A DNA stretch of 63,100 nt from Kofleriaceae bacterium (lineage in GTDB: Bacteria; Myxococcota_A; Polyangia; Haliangiales; Haliangiaceae), in contig JAGPCY010000049.1 in NCBI GenBank assembly GCA_018057825.1, positions 1 through 63,100 of the forward strand, read 5' to 3'. Both the position numbers and the translations under genes were made by a program. Below are positions 53,458-62,863 of this stretch, piece by piece (the first letter of the stretch is position 1; each line of letters opens with the position of its first letter). The notes under the pieces were generated by a model. That model was not told the DNA's origin. It ran no database searches and saw only the letters and a list, made by a program, of their open reading frames with translations.

Positions 53458-55350
53458 TCACATGCCGTACACGGGGAAGCCGCCGTCGCGACAGCTCGGG
53501 ATCGGGCGCGCGGGGGACAGCCAGGTGGCGTCGGTCGGCGGCACCGCCGCGCCCGGCCACAAGCCGATCGAGAGATCGTCGATGTTGTGCCAGCCGGCGG
53601 TGCGCGCCCAGCGATTGACCGCGGTGTTGTTCCCGCTGACACACGGCGTGGCGCCGCCGCACACTGAGCCGCACACGTTGACCGCGGCCATCGTCGCCAC
53701 CGGGGCGCGGGCGCAGTCGCCGAAGGTGACGAACGCGGCCTCGGCGTCGGTGTTGGAGTTGTGGCCGTACTTGCCGGTCAGGGCCCGGGGCACGCCGGTG
53801 ATGCCGTTGGTGAGGACCTGGAACGGATGGGCGGTGTTGGTGGCGGGCAGCGCGAGCTCGGCGGCGGGATCGATACAGTGCGTGAAGCCGTCGGGCCGCG
53901 GATGCCAGACCCAACCGTAGGCCTGGCAGAAGCCCCACGACCGGCGCAGGCACTCCCACTCGGCGACGTTGGTGGTCGTGTACGTCGGCCCGGTCGGGGT
54001 CGCGGTGCGCGCCGCGGTGTAGTGGATGGTGCGGCCGCCTTCGTTGAAGGAGGCGACCCGGCCCTGGGTCGCGACCCGGATCACGTCGGTCCAGGTGCCG
54101 CGGCTCGGGATGACGTACGAGCAGTTGCCGCACTGGTTGTCGCAGAAGCCGTCGGTGACGCGGCGCGAGATGCACTGCGTGATCTGGGCCGGCGCCGCGA
54201 CCGCGGTGGTGCCGGCGCAGGCGGTGCCGTCGGGGCGCCGGCACTCCTCGGCGTAGCCGACCCAGGTCATCGGGATCTGGCGCTCGTAGCCAGAGTCCGT
54301 GGCGAAGGTGCGGGCCAGGGACCGACCGTGGTTGTAGATGGGGCGATCGATCAGATCGGTCATGCCGCAGTAGGCGCTCAGCCCGGCCTGGTTGGTCGCC
54401 AGCGACATGGGCCGAGTGGCCTGGGTCTCGCCGCTCGGGTTGGTGGTGCGCATGCGGAACTGCGTGGTCGAGTTGTCGAAGCGGTTGTGCTGCCACAGAT
54501 CGCCCTTGCGCCACTCGGAGCTGTCGGCGCTGCGGCGCCACGGCGGCATCGTCGCCCCGGGAGCGTTCCACAGGAACCGGCCGTCGAAGGTGTACTCGAA
54601 CCCGAGGATGCCGATGCCCTGGTGCTCGGCGAGGCCCAGCGAGTGGTTCCGGTCGACGTTCATCTGCGTGACCCAGAACGTCCACCGCCAGTACTTGGAG
54701 ACGCAGCGGCCGTCGCACATGCCGATGCAGCGCGCGCCGGTGGTCGGGTGGACATCGTCGCAGGTCGGGTTCGCGGGGCAACCGAGACCAGCGTCCGGGC
54801 CGGCATCGACGCCAGCGTCCATGCCGCCGTCGGTGCCGCCGTCGGTGCCGCCATCGCCGTCGCCGCCGTCGGTGCCGCCATCGCCGTCGCCGCCGTCGGT
54901 GCCGCCATCGCCATCGCCGCCGTCGGTGCCGCCATCGCCATCGCCGCCGTCGGTGCCGCCATCGCCGTCGCCGCCGTCGGTGCCGCCATCGCCGTCGCCG
55001 CCGTCGTTCGCGTCGCCGCCGCCGTCGTTCGCGTCGCCGCCGCCGTCGTTCGCGTCACCGCCGCCGTCGTTCGCGTCGACGCCGCCGTCGCCCGCGTCGC
55101 AGCCGCCGTCGCCCGCGTCACAGCCGCCACCATCGCGGGCGTCACCACCGCCGTCGCGCGCGTCACCGCCGCCACCGTCGCGGGCGTCGCCGCCGCCGCC
55201 GGGCCCACCGTCGCGGACACAGATGAGCGTGCCGTCGACATCGATCGTGCAGGCCTCTCGCGGCACCGCGCGCTCGGTGGGCTCGACGTGGTCATCGCGG
55301 CAAGCCACGACCGCACACAGGACCAGGAGCAACGACCAGCGAGGCGTCAT
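53458..55350 (-). CDS. DG-repeat surface lipoprotein with large unknown domain
   Basis: A 630-aa protein. The leader [15 protein letters not shown] has a lipobox. Residues about 50-190 are low-complexity repeats: [14 protein letters not shown] and nine-residue TDGGDGDGG units, likely an extended and perhaps calcium-binding stalk. The remaining 430 residues are Cys- and Trp-rich ([43 protein letters not shown]) with no recognised fold and probably form an exposed domain. The leader and stalk type are common in Myxococcota. Confidence 0.82.
   Translation of the reverse strand: MTPRWSLLLVLCAVVACRDDHVEPTERAVPREACTIDVDGTLICVRDGGPGGGGDARDGGGGDARDGGGDARDGGGCDAGDGGCDAGDGGVDANDGGGDANDGGGDANDGGGDANDGGDGDGGTDGGDGDGGTDGGDGDGGTDGGDGDGGTDGGDGDGGTDGGDGDGGTDGGTDGGMDAGVDAGPDAGLGCPANPTCDDVHPTTGARCIGMCDGRCVSKYWRWTFWVTQMNVDRNHSLGLAEHQGIGILGFEYTFDGRFLWNAPGATMPPWRRSADSSEWRKGDLWQHNRFDNSTTQFRMRTTNPSGETQATRPMSLATNQAGLSAYCGMTDLIDRPIYNHGRSLARTFATDSGYERQIPMTWVGYAEECRRPDGTACAGTTAVAAPAQITQCISRRVTDGFCDNQCGNCSYVIPSRGTWTDVIRVATQGRVASFNEGGRTIHYTAARTATPTGPTYTTTNVAEWECLRRSWGFCQAYGWVWHPRPDGFTHCIDPAAELALPATNTAHPFQVLTNGITGVPRALTGKYGHNSNTDAEAAFVTFGDCARAPVATMAAVNVCGSVCGGATPCVSGNNTAVNRWARTAGWHNIDDLSIGLWPGAAVPPTDATWLSPARPIPSCRDGGFPVYGM
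54835..55010. repeat. 27-bp tandem repeats coding TDGGDGDGG units
   Basis: About six copies of a 27-bp unit inside the DG-rich lipoprotein gene, flanked at 55010-55080 by 21-bp units coding GGGDAND. Units differ only at silent positions, pointing to recent expansion. Confidence 0.8.
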
Positions 55351-55566
55351 ACGCCTTCCTTCTGCAAGCCCTCCGCCAGCTCCCGCGTGCGACAACTCGC
55401 GAGAATCGCTGCGCCGGTACGTCGCTGATGGCTCGCCCCCGCAGCGCGGCTGCGGGCCCGGGCCTGCGATCGGTCGCGAGGTCGAGGGCCCAGGCCTGCA
55501 GCCGCCGGCGGCGCATGACCGGCCGGGGCGGTGGCGACGACGGCCGTCGCAGGGTTACATCGCGCC

Positions 55567-56775
55567 ATGCGCGTCGTCTTCCTGTCGCCGACCTACCCGC
55601 CCGAGATGCGTCAGTTCACGCGTGGCCTGGCCGAGGTCGGCGCCGAGGTCCTGGGCGTCGGCGACGGCCACCCCGACCCCGAGCTGCGGCGCTACCTCGC
55701 GGACTACCTGCAGGTGCCGTCGATCATGGACGAGGATGACGTCATCGCCCGGGTCCACGCCTGGCTGCGCGGTCGCGAGGTCGACCGGGTCCTGGCGAAC
55801 TGGGAGCCCCTGGTCCTGACCGCGGCGCGCCTGCGCGAGCGCTTCGGCCTGCCCGGGATGTCGGTCGACACCGTCCGCGGGTTCCGCGACAAGCAGCTCA
55901 TGAAGGAGCGCGTGGCGGCGGCTGGGCTGCGGGTGCCCAAGGCGCGCCGGGCCCGCTCGGTCGCCGAGGTCTGGGCCGCGCTCGACGAGCTCGGTTACCC
56001 GGCGATCGTCAAGCCGATCAGCGGCGCCGGCAGCGCCGACACCTACCGGGTCGAGTCGGCCGCCGACGCCGCCCGGGTCTTGCCCAACATGCGTCACGTC
56101 GCCGAGGCGATCTGCGAGGAGTTCGTCGACGGCGTCGAGCACACCTACGACACCGTGTGTGTGGGCGGTCAGCCGGTGTACGAGAGCGTGACCCAGTACC
56201 TGCCCAACGCGCTCGAGATGCGGACCCTCGAGTGGGTGTCGCCGATCATGCTGTCGGTGCGCGACCTCACCCGCCCCGACGTCGCCGGCGGCCTGGCCCT
56301 CGGTCGCCAGGTGCTGACCGCGCTCGGCATGGGCGACGGCATGACCCACATGGAGTGGTTCCGCACCGCCCGCGGCGAGGCGGTGTTCGGCGAGATCGCG
56401 TGTCGCCCGGGCGGCGCCTGCGTGGTCGACCAGATGAACTACACCAGCGACATCGACCTGTTTCGCGAGTGGGCCCGGGTCGCCACGGTCGGCCGCTTCG
56501 AGGCCACCACCGCGCGCGCCTACAACGTCGGCATCATCTTCAAGCGGGCCCAGGGACAGGGCCGCATCACCAACGTCGTCGGGCTGCGCGACTATCTGGC
56601 TCGATTCGGCGCCTGCGTGGTCGAGGACAACCTCTTGCGGCCCGGGACGCCGCGGCGCGATTGGAAGAGCACCCTCCTGTCCGACGGCTACCTGGTCGTG
56701 CGCCACCCCGACTGGGATCAGGCCCTGGCCATGGCCCAGGCCGCCGCCACCGACATCCGGCTCTACGCCTCGTAG
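55567..56775 (+). CDS. ATP-grasp ligase, first of tandem pair
   Basis: A 402-aa protein. The N-terminal Rossmann-like domain starts [27 protein letters not shown] leads into the ATP-grasp fold with [29 protein letters not shown] and [10 protein letters not shown] (metal-binding Glu). Such enzymes join a carboxylate to an amine through an acyl phosphate, for example amino-acid or dipeptide ligases. Substrates are unknown. It is followed by a second ATP-grasp gene after 29 bp. Confidence 0.88.
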   Translation: MRVVFLSPTYPPEMRQFTRGLAEVGAEVLGVGDGHPDPELRRYLADYLQVPSIMDEDDVIARVHAWLRGREVDRVLANWEPLVLTAARLRERFGLPGMSVDTVRGFRDKQLMKERVAAAGLRVPKARRARSVAEVWAALDELGYPAIVKPISGAGSADTYRVESAADAARVLPNMRHVAEAICEEFVDGVEHTYDTVCVGGQPVYESVTQYLPNALEMRTLEWVSPIMLSVRDLTRPDVAGGLALGRQVLTALGMGDGMTHMEWFRTARGEAVFGEIACRPGGACVVDQMNYTSDIDLFREWARVATVGRFEATTARAYNVGIIFKRAQGQGRITNVVGLRDYLARFGACVVEDNLLRPGTPRRDWKSTLLSDGYLVVRHPDWDQALAMAQAAATDIRLYAS

Positions 56776-56804
56776 CTCGATCGCCGAACCGGTATCGTGA
56801 TCGC

Positions 56805-58040
56805 GTGGTCCACGTCGTCTTCGTCGCGCCGCGCTTTCTCGAGAACACCAACCGGTACGTGCGGGCGTTCGCCGAGCTCGACGACGTGACGCTGACCGTG
56901 GTCAGCGCCGATCCCGAGGCCGCGATCCCGGCGCCCTTGCGCCCGCGCGTCGCCGGCCACTACCAGGTCGCCGATCCGCTCGACGGCGGCCAGCTCACGA
57001 CCGCGGTGCGCGCGATCAGCCGTGGCATCGGCCCAGTCGATCGCCTGGCCGGCGCGCTCGAGCAGCTCCAGCTCCCGATGGCCGAGGTCCGCGACGCCCT
57101 GGGGATCGACGGGCTGCGGGTCGCGACCGCGCGCAACTTCCGCGACAAGGATCGAATGAAGGCGGTGCTGCGCCAGGCCGGGGTGCCGGTGGCGGCCAGC
57201 GCCCTGGCGCGCTCGCCGGCCGAGCTGCGCGCCTTCGTCGACCGCGTCGGCTACCCGGTGATCGTCAAGCCACCGGCCGGGCTCGGATCGCGCGCGACCT
57301 TCCGGGTCGACGACGACGCCCAGCTCGCGGCGGTGACGCCGCCCACCGCGGCCACGCCGGTCCAGGTCGAGGAGTTCGTCCGCGCGCGCGAGCACACCTG
57401 CGAGACCGTGACGATCCGCGGCGCGCCGGTGTGGCGCTCGGGTACGCGCTACTTCCCCTCGCCCCTCGAGGTGCTCGAGACCCCGTGGGTGCAGTACTGC
57501 GTGCTCTTGCCGCGCGAGGACGACGACCCGACCTGGACCGAGTTCCATCCGATCAACACGCGGGCCCTCGCCGCCTTGTTCGGCGACGCCGCCGACTCCG
57601 CCGCCGGCACCGCGCTCACCCACATGGAGTGGTTCCTGCGCGCCGACGGCACCGCCCTGGTCAACGAGGTCGGCGTGCGCCCGCCCGGGGTCCACATCAT
57701 GCCGCTCATGGGCCTGACCCACGGCACCGATCTGATCGCCGACTGGGCGCGGCTGATCGCTCACGACACCTTCACGCCACGCCCGCGGGTGTGCGCGGCC
57801 GGCTCGGCGTTCTTCCGCGGCCAAGGGCCGGGCACCCGGGTGGCGTCGGTCGAGGGCCTCGACGAGGCGATCGCGGCGTGTGGCGACGCCCTGGTCGAGC
57901 TGCGCCAGCCGCGAGTCGGCCAGCCGCGAGGCGACGGCTACGAGGGCGAGGGCTGGGCCATCGTCCGTCACCCGACGACCGACGGGGTCAAGCGCGCGCT
58001 GCGGGCGCTGATCGAGCGAGTGACGATCCGCTACCAGTGA
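56805..58040 (+). CDS. ATP-grasp ligase, second of tandem pair
   Basis: A 411-aa protein with the same layout as the preceding one: MVHVVFVAPRF, NFRDKDRMKAVLRQAG, YPVIVKPPAGLGSRAT, QVEEFVRAREHTCETV and LVNEVGVRPPG. The two share motifs but are clearly diverged. The GTG at 56805 is the start that gives the family N-terminus. Together they may build a small peptide or amide natural product in two steps. Confidence 0.88.
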   Translation: MVHVVFVAPRFLENTNRYVRAFAELDDVTLTVVSADPEAAIPAPLRPRVAGHYQVADPLDGGQLTTAVRAISRGIGPVDRLAGALEQLQLPMAEVRDALGIDGLRVATARNFRDKDRMKAVLRQAGVPVAASALARSPAELRAFVDRVGYPVIVKPPAGLGSRATFRVDDDAQLAAVTPPTAATPVQVEEFVRAREHTCETVTIRGAPVWRSGTRYFPSPLEVLETPWVQYCVLLPREDDDPTWTEFHPINTRALAALFGDAADSAAGTALTHMEWFLRADGTALVNEVGVRPPGVHIMPLMGLTHGTDLIADWARLIAHDTFTPRPRVCAAGSAFFRGQGPGTRVASVEGLDEAIAACGDALVELRQPRVGQPRGDGYEGEGWAIVRHPTTDGVKRALRALIERVTIRYQ

Positions 58041-58059
58041 CCACGCCGACCGACGCGGG

Positions 58060-58953
58060 TCACGGCGTGGCCTGGAACACCGCCCACGCCGCCGCCGCCG
58101 CGAACCGCGGCCAACCGTGGCCGCTGGCCTGGGTGTCGGCGTGCTGGCACCAACGCACGGTGCGTCCGCCGGCGCAGCCGTCGTAAGCGACACATGGCGC
58201 CGGCGCGATCGGCTGCGAGGTCGCGGCGCAGCCGGCGGCGGTCCGCCAGTGCTCGCGCGAGCCCTCGCCCTGGGCGATCGGCACGACGGCGTCGTTGGTC
58301 CCGTGCATGACCGTCGCCGACACCGGCTGACCGGGACAGGCACCGAAGGGGCCGCCGCCGGCGACCGGGGCGATCGCGCGGACCTCGCCCGGGGCGGTGC
58401 CACCGCGGAAGCACGCCAGCGCGTTGGTCATGTAGCCGCCGAAGCTGTGGCCCATGCTGTAGGTCGAGCCGACGCAGTAGGTCGCGCGGAGCTGCGCCGA
58501 CAGCGCATCGTAGAGGGCGAGGTCGCGGCCGTTGGCGGTCAGCTCCCAGCCGGTGTCGTTGGGATCGGCCGACACCGGCAGGCCCTGGGGATAGACCACG
58601 ATCGCCGCGCCGCCGCTGGCCGCCTCGATGCCGAAGTACGAGCGCGCGCCGGCGGCGCTGCCGGTGCGACCGTGCCAGGCGAAGATGAGCGGCGTCGGGC
58701 GCGCCGGGTCGTACCCGGTCGGCACCGACAGGACGTAGGTGCGCGGGACGCCGCCGACGGTGATCGTGCCGTTCTGGACCCCGGTGGCCTGCGTAGTGCC
58801 ACACCCGCCGGTCGGCGCAGCGTCGATCGGCGTGGCATCGACCGCACCGACAGCATCCGGGTCGGGACCCCCGTCGATCGCGGCCGGCGCACCGTCGCCG
58901 CCGCAGGCGCCGAGCCCGACCCAGAGCAACGCGCACAGCCGGGAGATCCTCAT
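58060..58953 (-). CDS. PHB-depolymerase/feruloyl-esterase-like lipoprotein
   Basis: A 297-aa protein. The leader ends LLWVGLGACGG (lipobox), followed by a Pro/Asp/Ala linker. The esterase domain has GGVPRTYVLSVPTGYDP, IFAWHGRTGSAA, the nucleophile GHSFGGYM, the acid in MHGTNDAVVP and the His in SGHGWP. This is the LpqC/feruloyl esterase pattern. It probably hydrolyses an extracellular ester or polyester. Confidence 0.9.
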   Translation of the reverse strand: MRISRLCALLWVGLGACGGDGAPAAIDGGPDPDAVGAVDATPIDAAPTGGCGTTQATGVQNGTITVGGVPRTYVLSVPTGYDPARPTPLIFAWHGRTGSAAGARSYFGIEAASGGAAIVVYPQGLPVSADPNDTGWELTANGRDLALYDALSAQLRATYCVGSTYSMGHSFGGYMTNALACFRGGTAPGEVRAIAPVAGGGPFGACPGQPVSATVMHGTNDAVVPIAQGEGSREHWRTAAGCAATSQPIAPAPCVAYDGCAGGRTVRWCQHADTQASGHGWPRFAAAAAWAVFQATP

Positions 58954-58998
58954 CTCGCGAGCGTACCAGCCGGCGCGGCCGAGCGGACGCCGGCGTCA

Positions 58999-59291
<293 letters not shown>

Positions 59292-59295
59292 CGCG

Positions 59296-60252
59296 CTAGT
59301 GCCGGTTCACATTATCGACGAGGAAGTTGTACTGCCGCACGACCTCGTCGCGGCCGCTGCCGTCGCGCGCCACGGTCTTGGCCGCAGCCAGGACCGCCTT
59401 GCTGTAGTTGCGGATGTTGGCGAGCGAGCCCCACCGCGCCGCCTCGTCGGCGTGGCCGCTGACGTAGGCGTCGAGCTCATCGACCAGCGCGCCGTAGGTC
59501 GTGAGCTGCGCCGCGAGCGCGGTGGCGTCCGGGGTCGGCCCGTCGGTGTGGCTGAGCAAGGTCTGGGCCTCGAGCATGAGGGTGCCGATGATGACCTCGA
59601 GGTTGCGCCCGTCGCGCTGCTCGCGGACCTTGAGCTCGGCCAGGTGGCGCTGGCGGTTGCGCTCGCCGACCGCGCCGTGGAGCGCGCGGTTGGCGGCCGC
59701 GAACCTGTCGAGAGCGGCCATGACCTTGGGGTGGAGCGCGCGCGCGCCAGCGCCCTGATCATCGGTGAACCCACCCTTCTTGTAGTACGCGTCGAGGGCC
59801 TCCCACTCGGCGCGGAAGGCGGCCAGCGCGGCGACGTAGCCGGCGGAGGCCTGGTCGAGATCCGGCGCCGCCGGCGTCAGCGCGGCCGCGGCCTTGATCC
59901 CGCGCTCGCACGCCTCGGAGCTGCCCAGGCCCATCAGGTTGATCGTGGTGTTGCGCACCGGCATGCCGGTCGCTGGGTCGACGTCGCTCAGGTAGCCGGC
60001 CCGCACCTCGAAGACCCGCTCGGTGTGGCTGTTCAGGCAGGTGATGGCGGCCTCGAGCTTCTGGCCCTCGATCTGGGCGGGATCCGGGGCGGCGGCGCGG
60101 TCGGGGGCGGCACCGGCGGCGCTCCCGGCGGCGCTCCCGGCACCGCGATCGGCCGGCGGCGCCGACTTCTTGCACGCCAGGAGCCCGACGACCGCAGCGG
60201 CCAGGGCCAGAGGGAGGAGACGATCCGAGGTGAGACGCAGGACGGACGACAT
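59296..60252 (-). CDS. DUF3829 family lipoprotein
   Basis: A 318-aa protein. The leader LALAAAVVGLLACKKS has a lipobox and precedes an Ala/Gly linker. The helical domain (YVAALAAFRAEWEALDAYYKKGGF, RALHPKVMAALDRF, LVDELDAYVSG, YNFLVDNVN) matches DUF3829, a helical envelope family of unknown function seen in many Gram-negatives. Its stop lies 5 bp from array C. Confidence 0.8.
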   Translation of the reverse strand: MSSVLRLTSDRLLPLALAAAVVGLLACKKSAPPADRGAGSAAGSAAGAAPDRAAAPDPAQIEGQKLEAAITCLNSHTERVFEVRAGYLSDVDPATGMPVRNTTINLMGLGSSEACERGIKAAAALTPAAPDLDQASAGYVAALAAFRAEWEALDAYYKKGGFTDDQGAGARALHPKVMAALDRFAAANRALHGAVGERNRQRHLAELKVREQRDGRNLEVIIGTLMLEAQTLLSHTDGPTPDATALAAQLTTYGALVDELDAYVSGHADEAARWGSLANIRNYSKAVLAAAKTVARDGSGRDEVVRQYNFLVDNVNRH

Positions 60253-60319
60253 GTTTGGTGCAACGGATCGCCGACCCGATCTTCCCGGCCGGCGATGCGA
60301 TCGGCGCGCCGAGGGCGGA

Positions 60320-60706
60320 TCAGGCAGGGCTGGTGCGGCTGACCTGGCCCGGAGCGGCGCCGGCGCGGCGATGCCAGGTGTCGACCCCTACCGCGACGGC
60401 GATCCCGATCGCGTAGGCCACCAGGTCCCAGGCGTCGAAGGAGGCGCCGAGGACCAGCTCTCCGGCCAGCCCGCCGTGCCCGTCGTGAAAGGCCTGGGCC
60501 ACCTCGAGCCCTCCAGCCACCACGGCCGCGATCGCCGCGCGCCCCCGCCGCCGCTCGACCCGCTCGGCGGCCAGCGCGTACACCAGCATGGCGGCCGCGA
60601 CGTCGCCGCCGTACCCGCGCACCAGCCGGTGAGCCGGCCAGGCCCACCGTCCCCACAGGAGCGCCAAGGCGCCGAGGGCGACCGACGCGAGGAGCATGCG
60701 GCGCAT
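60320..60706 (-). CDS. DUF2809 family small membrane protein
   Basis: A 128-aa protein with three or four transmembrane helices and the conserved YGGDVAAAMLVYAL, a Glu-x-x-Gln-like GLEVAQAFH and LVLGASFDAWDLVAYAIGI near the end. DUF2809 proteins are small VanZ-like membrane proteins of unknown role. Confidence 0.82.
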   Translation of the reverse strand: MRRMLLASVALGALALLWGRWAWPAHRLVRGYGGDVAAAMLVYALAAERVERRRGRAAIAAVVAGGLEVAQAFHDGHGGLAGELVLGASFDAWDLVAYAIGIAVAVGVDTWHRRAGAAPGQVSRTSPA

Positions 60707-60763
60707 CGCGGGCTCAACGTCTGTGCGCGGCGACCTGTTCCGACCGCCAGCCGGCCTGGGCGA

Positions 60764-61126
60764 CTACTCGGGGAGGTCCCGCAGGCGGCGCACGATGTCG
60801 GGGCGATCGGCGTACGTCTCGAGGAGCCTGGCCCGGGTCTCGTCGTTGCCCGGGCAGCTCGCGGCGACGCCGGCGGCGATCTCGCGGCGGCGCTCGTCGT
60901 CGTAGGGCTCCTCGCCGGCCCAGTGCTGGCACGACTCCCAGCGCGCGATCAGCGCGGCGACCTCGTCGGGAACCTCCGGCCCGGCGGGGTCCGCCCCCGG
61001 CGCGCGATGCGCCAGCGGCGGGCGCGAGGCCGGCTGCGCGCACGCAGCGGCGACCACCGCGATCAGGGCGACCGGCGCCCCGCGACGACCTCGGGGACGT
61101 GGCGCATCGGACCGACGACGGAGCAC
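60764..61126 (-). CDS. Small lipoprotein of unknown function
   Basis: A 120-aa protein if it starts at GTG 61126, which lies 4 bp after the stop of the upstream gene. ATG 61162 would overlap that gene by 32 bp. The leader has several Arg and a core APVALIAVVAAAC (lipobox). The mature part is helical with two Cys (WESCQHW, ASCPGND). No family recognised. Confidence 0.65.
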   Translation of the reverse strand: MLRRRSDAPRPRGRRGAPVALIAVVAAACAQPASRPPLAHRAPGADPAGPEVPDEVAALIARWESCQHWAGEEPYDDERRREIAAGVAASCPGNDETRARLLETYADRPDIVRRLRDLPE

Positions 61127-61130
61127 GCAG

Positions 61131-61736
61131 TCATCGTACGCCGGGCGCGGCGGCGAGGCCATCACCGGCGCCCGCCGGCGCGCGGACGAACCGCCACCGC
61201 GTCCGCTCGACCTGACCGTCGGCGGCGCGGTAGTCCTCGACGCGCTCGAAGCCCTCGCGGTCGAAGCGCAGGGTGAGGCTGACGAGCTGCGCCTCGTCGT
61301 CATCGACGTCGGTCGCGTCGGCCTGCCGGAGCTCAAGCTGCGACGGGCCGGTGGCGACCGCCCGCAGGCGCGGCTGGTTGCCCTGGGCGCAATAGTGGGT
61401 CGCCACCAGCCCTCCACCGTCGGGGTGGAACACGGTCGCGGTGAGGCGCGGCGCGGTGCCCCACAGCTCGAGGAGCGAGCTGTCGCCGGCGATCGACTGG
61501 TAGGTCACCGCGACCGCGGCGCCGTCGGCGGTGGTGCCGCGCCAGGTGCCGATCAGGCGATCGCGCAGCGCCGGGAAGGCCGCAGGCGCGTCGAGCCACG
61601 GTCCGGTAGGCGTGGCCGATGGCGCACCCGCACAACCGATGGCCAGGGTCATCGCGAGGGCGAGGCCGGCGCGCGTGGCGCCGGCGTCAGCGGGCGCGCG
61701 TGTGGACGGAGGCGAGGACGAGAGGCGGAGGCGCAC
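61131..61736 (-). CDS. Lipoprotein of unknown function (lipocalin-like strands)
   Basis: A 201-aa protein from GTG 61736, or 173 aa from ATG 61652. The core LALAMTLAIGCAG is a lipobox leader. The domain has FPALRDRLIGTWRG, repeated beta strands (VTYQSIAGDSSLLELWG, LSLTLRFDREGF) and a late WRFVRAP, which resembles a small beta-barrel of the DUF1579/lipocalin type. Family assignment is weak. Confidence 0.65.
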   Translation of the reverse strand: MRLRLSSSPPSTRAPADAGATRAGLALAMTLAIGCAGAPSATPTGPWLDAPAAFPALRDRLIGTWRGTTADGAAVAVTYQSIAGDSSLLELWGTAPRLTATVFHPDGGGLVATHYCAQGNQPRLRAVATGPSQLELRQADATDVDDDEAQLVSLTLRFDREGFERVEDYRAADGQVERTRWRFVRAPAGAGDGLAAAPGVR

Positions 61737-61788
61737 CGCGACCAAACCGGCGCGGCCGAGGCGCCATTCCCGACCGCGCCGGCGACGA

Positions 61789-62136
61789 TCACCGCCGCTC
61801 GGGTTCGTCGTCGCGGGCGGCCAGAAGCTGATCGAGGCGGCGGTAGTTCTGCTCGAGGCCCTTGCGCAGGACCGCGAGGTAGCGATCGAGATCGGACAGG
61901 CCACGCGGCACCAGGCGGCATGGCCGGCGCGCGCCGTCGACGCGCTGGGTGATCAGCCCGGCCTCGACCAGGACCCGGATGTGGCGCGAGATCGCCGGCT
62001 GCGAGATCGCGAAGGGCTCGGCCAGCTCGCCGACGGTGGCCTCGCCGTCGGCGAGACGGGCCAGGATCGCGCGCCGGGTCGGATCGGCCAGCGCGGCGAA
62101 GCGGGCGTCGAGGGCCCGCGAGGCTACGGACGACAT
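61789..62136 (-). CDS. ArsR-family transcriptional regulator
   Basis: A 115-aa winged-helix protein: LADPTRRAILARLADGE, VGELAEPFAISQPAISRHIRVL (recognition helix) and GARRPCRLVPRGL wing. It belongs to the metal-free type that usually controls an SRPBCC gene, but none adjoins it here. The nearest downstream gene on this strand is the lipoprotein at 61131. Confidence 0.92.
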   Translation of the reverse strand: MSSVASRALDARFAALADPTRRAILARLADGEATVGELAEPFAISQPAISRHIRVLVEAGLITQRVDGARRPCRLVPRGLSDLDRYLAVLRKGLEQNYRRLDQLLAARDDEPERR

Positions 62137-62155
62137 GGTCGATCTATGACACGTC

Positions 62156-62167
62156 CGCTATATAACG
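62156..62167. promoter_or_regulatory. Possible operator/promoter of the arsR gene
   Basis: CGCTATATAACG is a palindrome with one mismatched pair, 20 bp upstream of the ATG at 62136, in the only A/T-rich patch nearby. TATATA within it could be the -10, and the symmetry suits an autoregulator. Confidence 0.35.
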
Positions 62168-62197
62168 TCAGCGTTACCGCATGGCCGCCGCGGTGGA

Positions 62198-62293
62198 CGA
62201 GGCCGAGACCGAGGCCGAGAGCCCGCGGCCGAGTCCGAGACCGAGGCCGAGACCGCGGCCGAGACCGAGGCCGAGACCGAGACCGAGACCGCG
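62198..62293. repeat. Hexanucleotide array D, inverted orientation
   Basis: About 95 bp of GAGACC/GAGGCC-phase hexamers, the reverse complement of the units in arrays A, B and C. It runs into the REP-like 35-bp repeats. Confidence 0.85.
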
Positions 62294-62328
62294 GGGGCGG
62301 CCGGGGGCCGCCGGCCGAACCGGGGCCG

Positions 62329-62468
62329 CCGGCCGAACCGGGGGTCGTTTGGGGAGACAGGCGTGGCGGCCGCCGGCCGAACCGCGCCGGCCAAACCGGG
62401 GGTCGTTTTGGGAGGCAGGCGGCCGGCCGCGCGCCGGCCGAACCGGGGGTCGTTTTGGGAGGCAGGCG
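62329..62468. repeat. Three copies of a 35-bp REP-like unit
   Basis: Near-identical 35-bp units at 62329-62363, 62387-62421 and 62434-62468; a fourth is at 62865-62899. Each begins CCGGCC(G/A)AACCGG, able to form a small hairpin, continues through TCGTTT and ends AGGCAGGCG (AGACAGGCG in the first copy). Dispersed hairpin units next to what looks like a transposase fragment recall REP sequences mobilised by RAYT enzymes. Confidence 0.65.
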
Positions 62469-62669
62469 TGGCGGGCGGGGCGCGGGCGGCGCGGCGGGCC
62501 GGGAGAGGGGCCGGGGCGACGGGGCGCGGCGGCGGCGAAACTGCCGGATCGGCCACGCCGCGACGGCGCGTGCGGGAAGCACGCGCTGGGCGGCGGACCG
62601 GGGCGGTCGTCACGCGACGGCGGCGACGGTGACGTTCGCGAAGCGCGCGAGCCAGTACGTGCCGGGCGG
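62433..62669 (+). repeat. 237-bp direct repeat, copy 1
   Basis: Matches 62864-63100 with three mismatches seen by eye, offset 431 bp. The second copy reaches the window edge, so the true length is unknown. Confidence 0.9.
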
Positions 62670-62850
62670 GAAGACCGCGGGCAGACCGGCCCGCCACAGC
62701 ATCCGCGCGGCGCGGTAGGCGTCGATGAAGTCCCGATTGCGCTGCAGCGCCGCGACCCGCTGCCACCGGCTGCGCGCGGCGACCCGCGGCCGCAGGCCAC
62801 CTCGCGGCGCCGGCCGGCTCGGGCTCGACCGCCACGATTGCCGCAGCACG
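62610..62850 (-). pseudogene. C-terminal fragment of a Y1/RAYT-like transposase (tentative)
   Basis: A minus-strand frame ends at 62610 and reads RPRVAARSRWQRVAALQRN, then DFIDAYRAARMLWRAGL and FPPGTYWLARFANV. This resembles the ends of REP-associated tyrosine transposases, where a basic helix and a FPxGTY motif close the protein. The HUH catalytic domain is absent and upstream sequence loses coding character. The same ending recurs at the window edge in the second direct repeat. Confidence 0.45.
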
Positions 62851-62863
62851 CCCCGCCGCCCCG

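Noticed and set aside
52727-54781. 684-residue open frame covering two lipoprotein genes
   Set aside because: Only its end (52727-53410) is real; upstream it is out of frame with the DG-rich lipoprotein, which has its own leader and stop.
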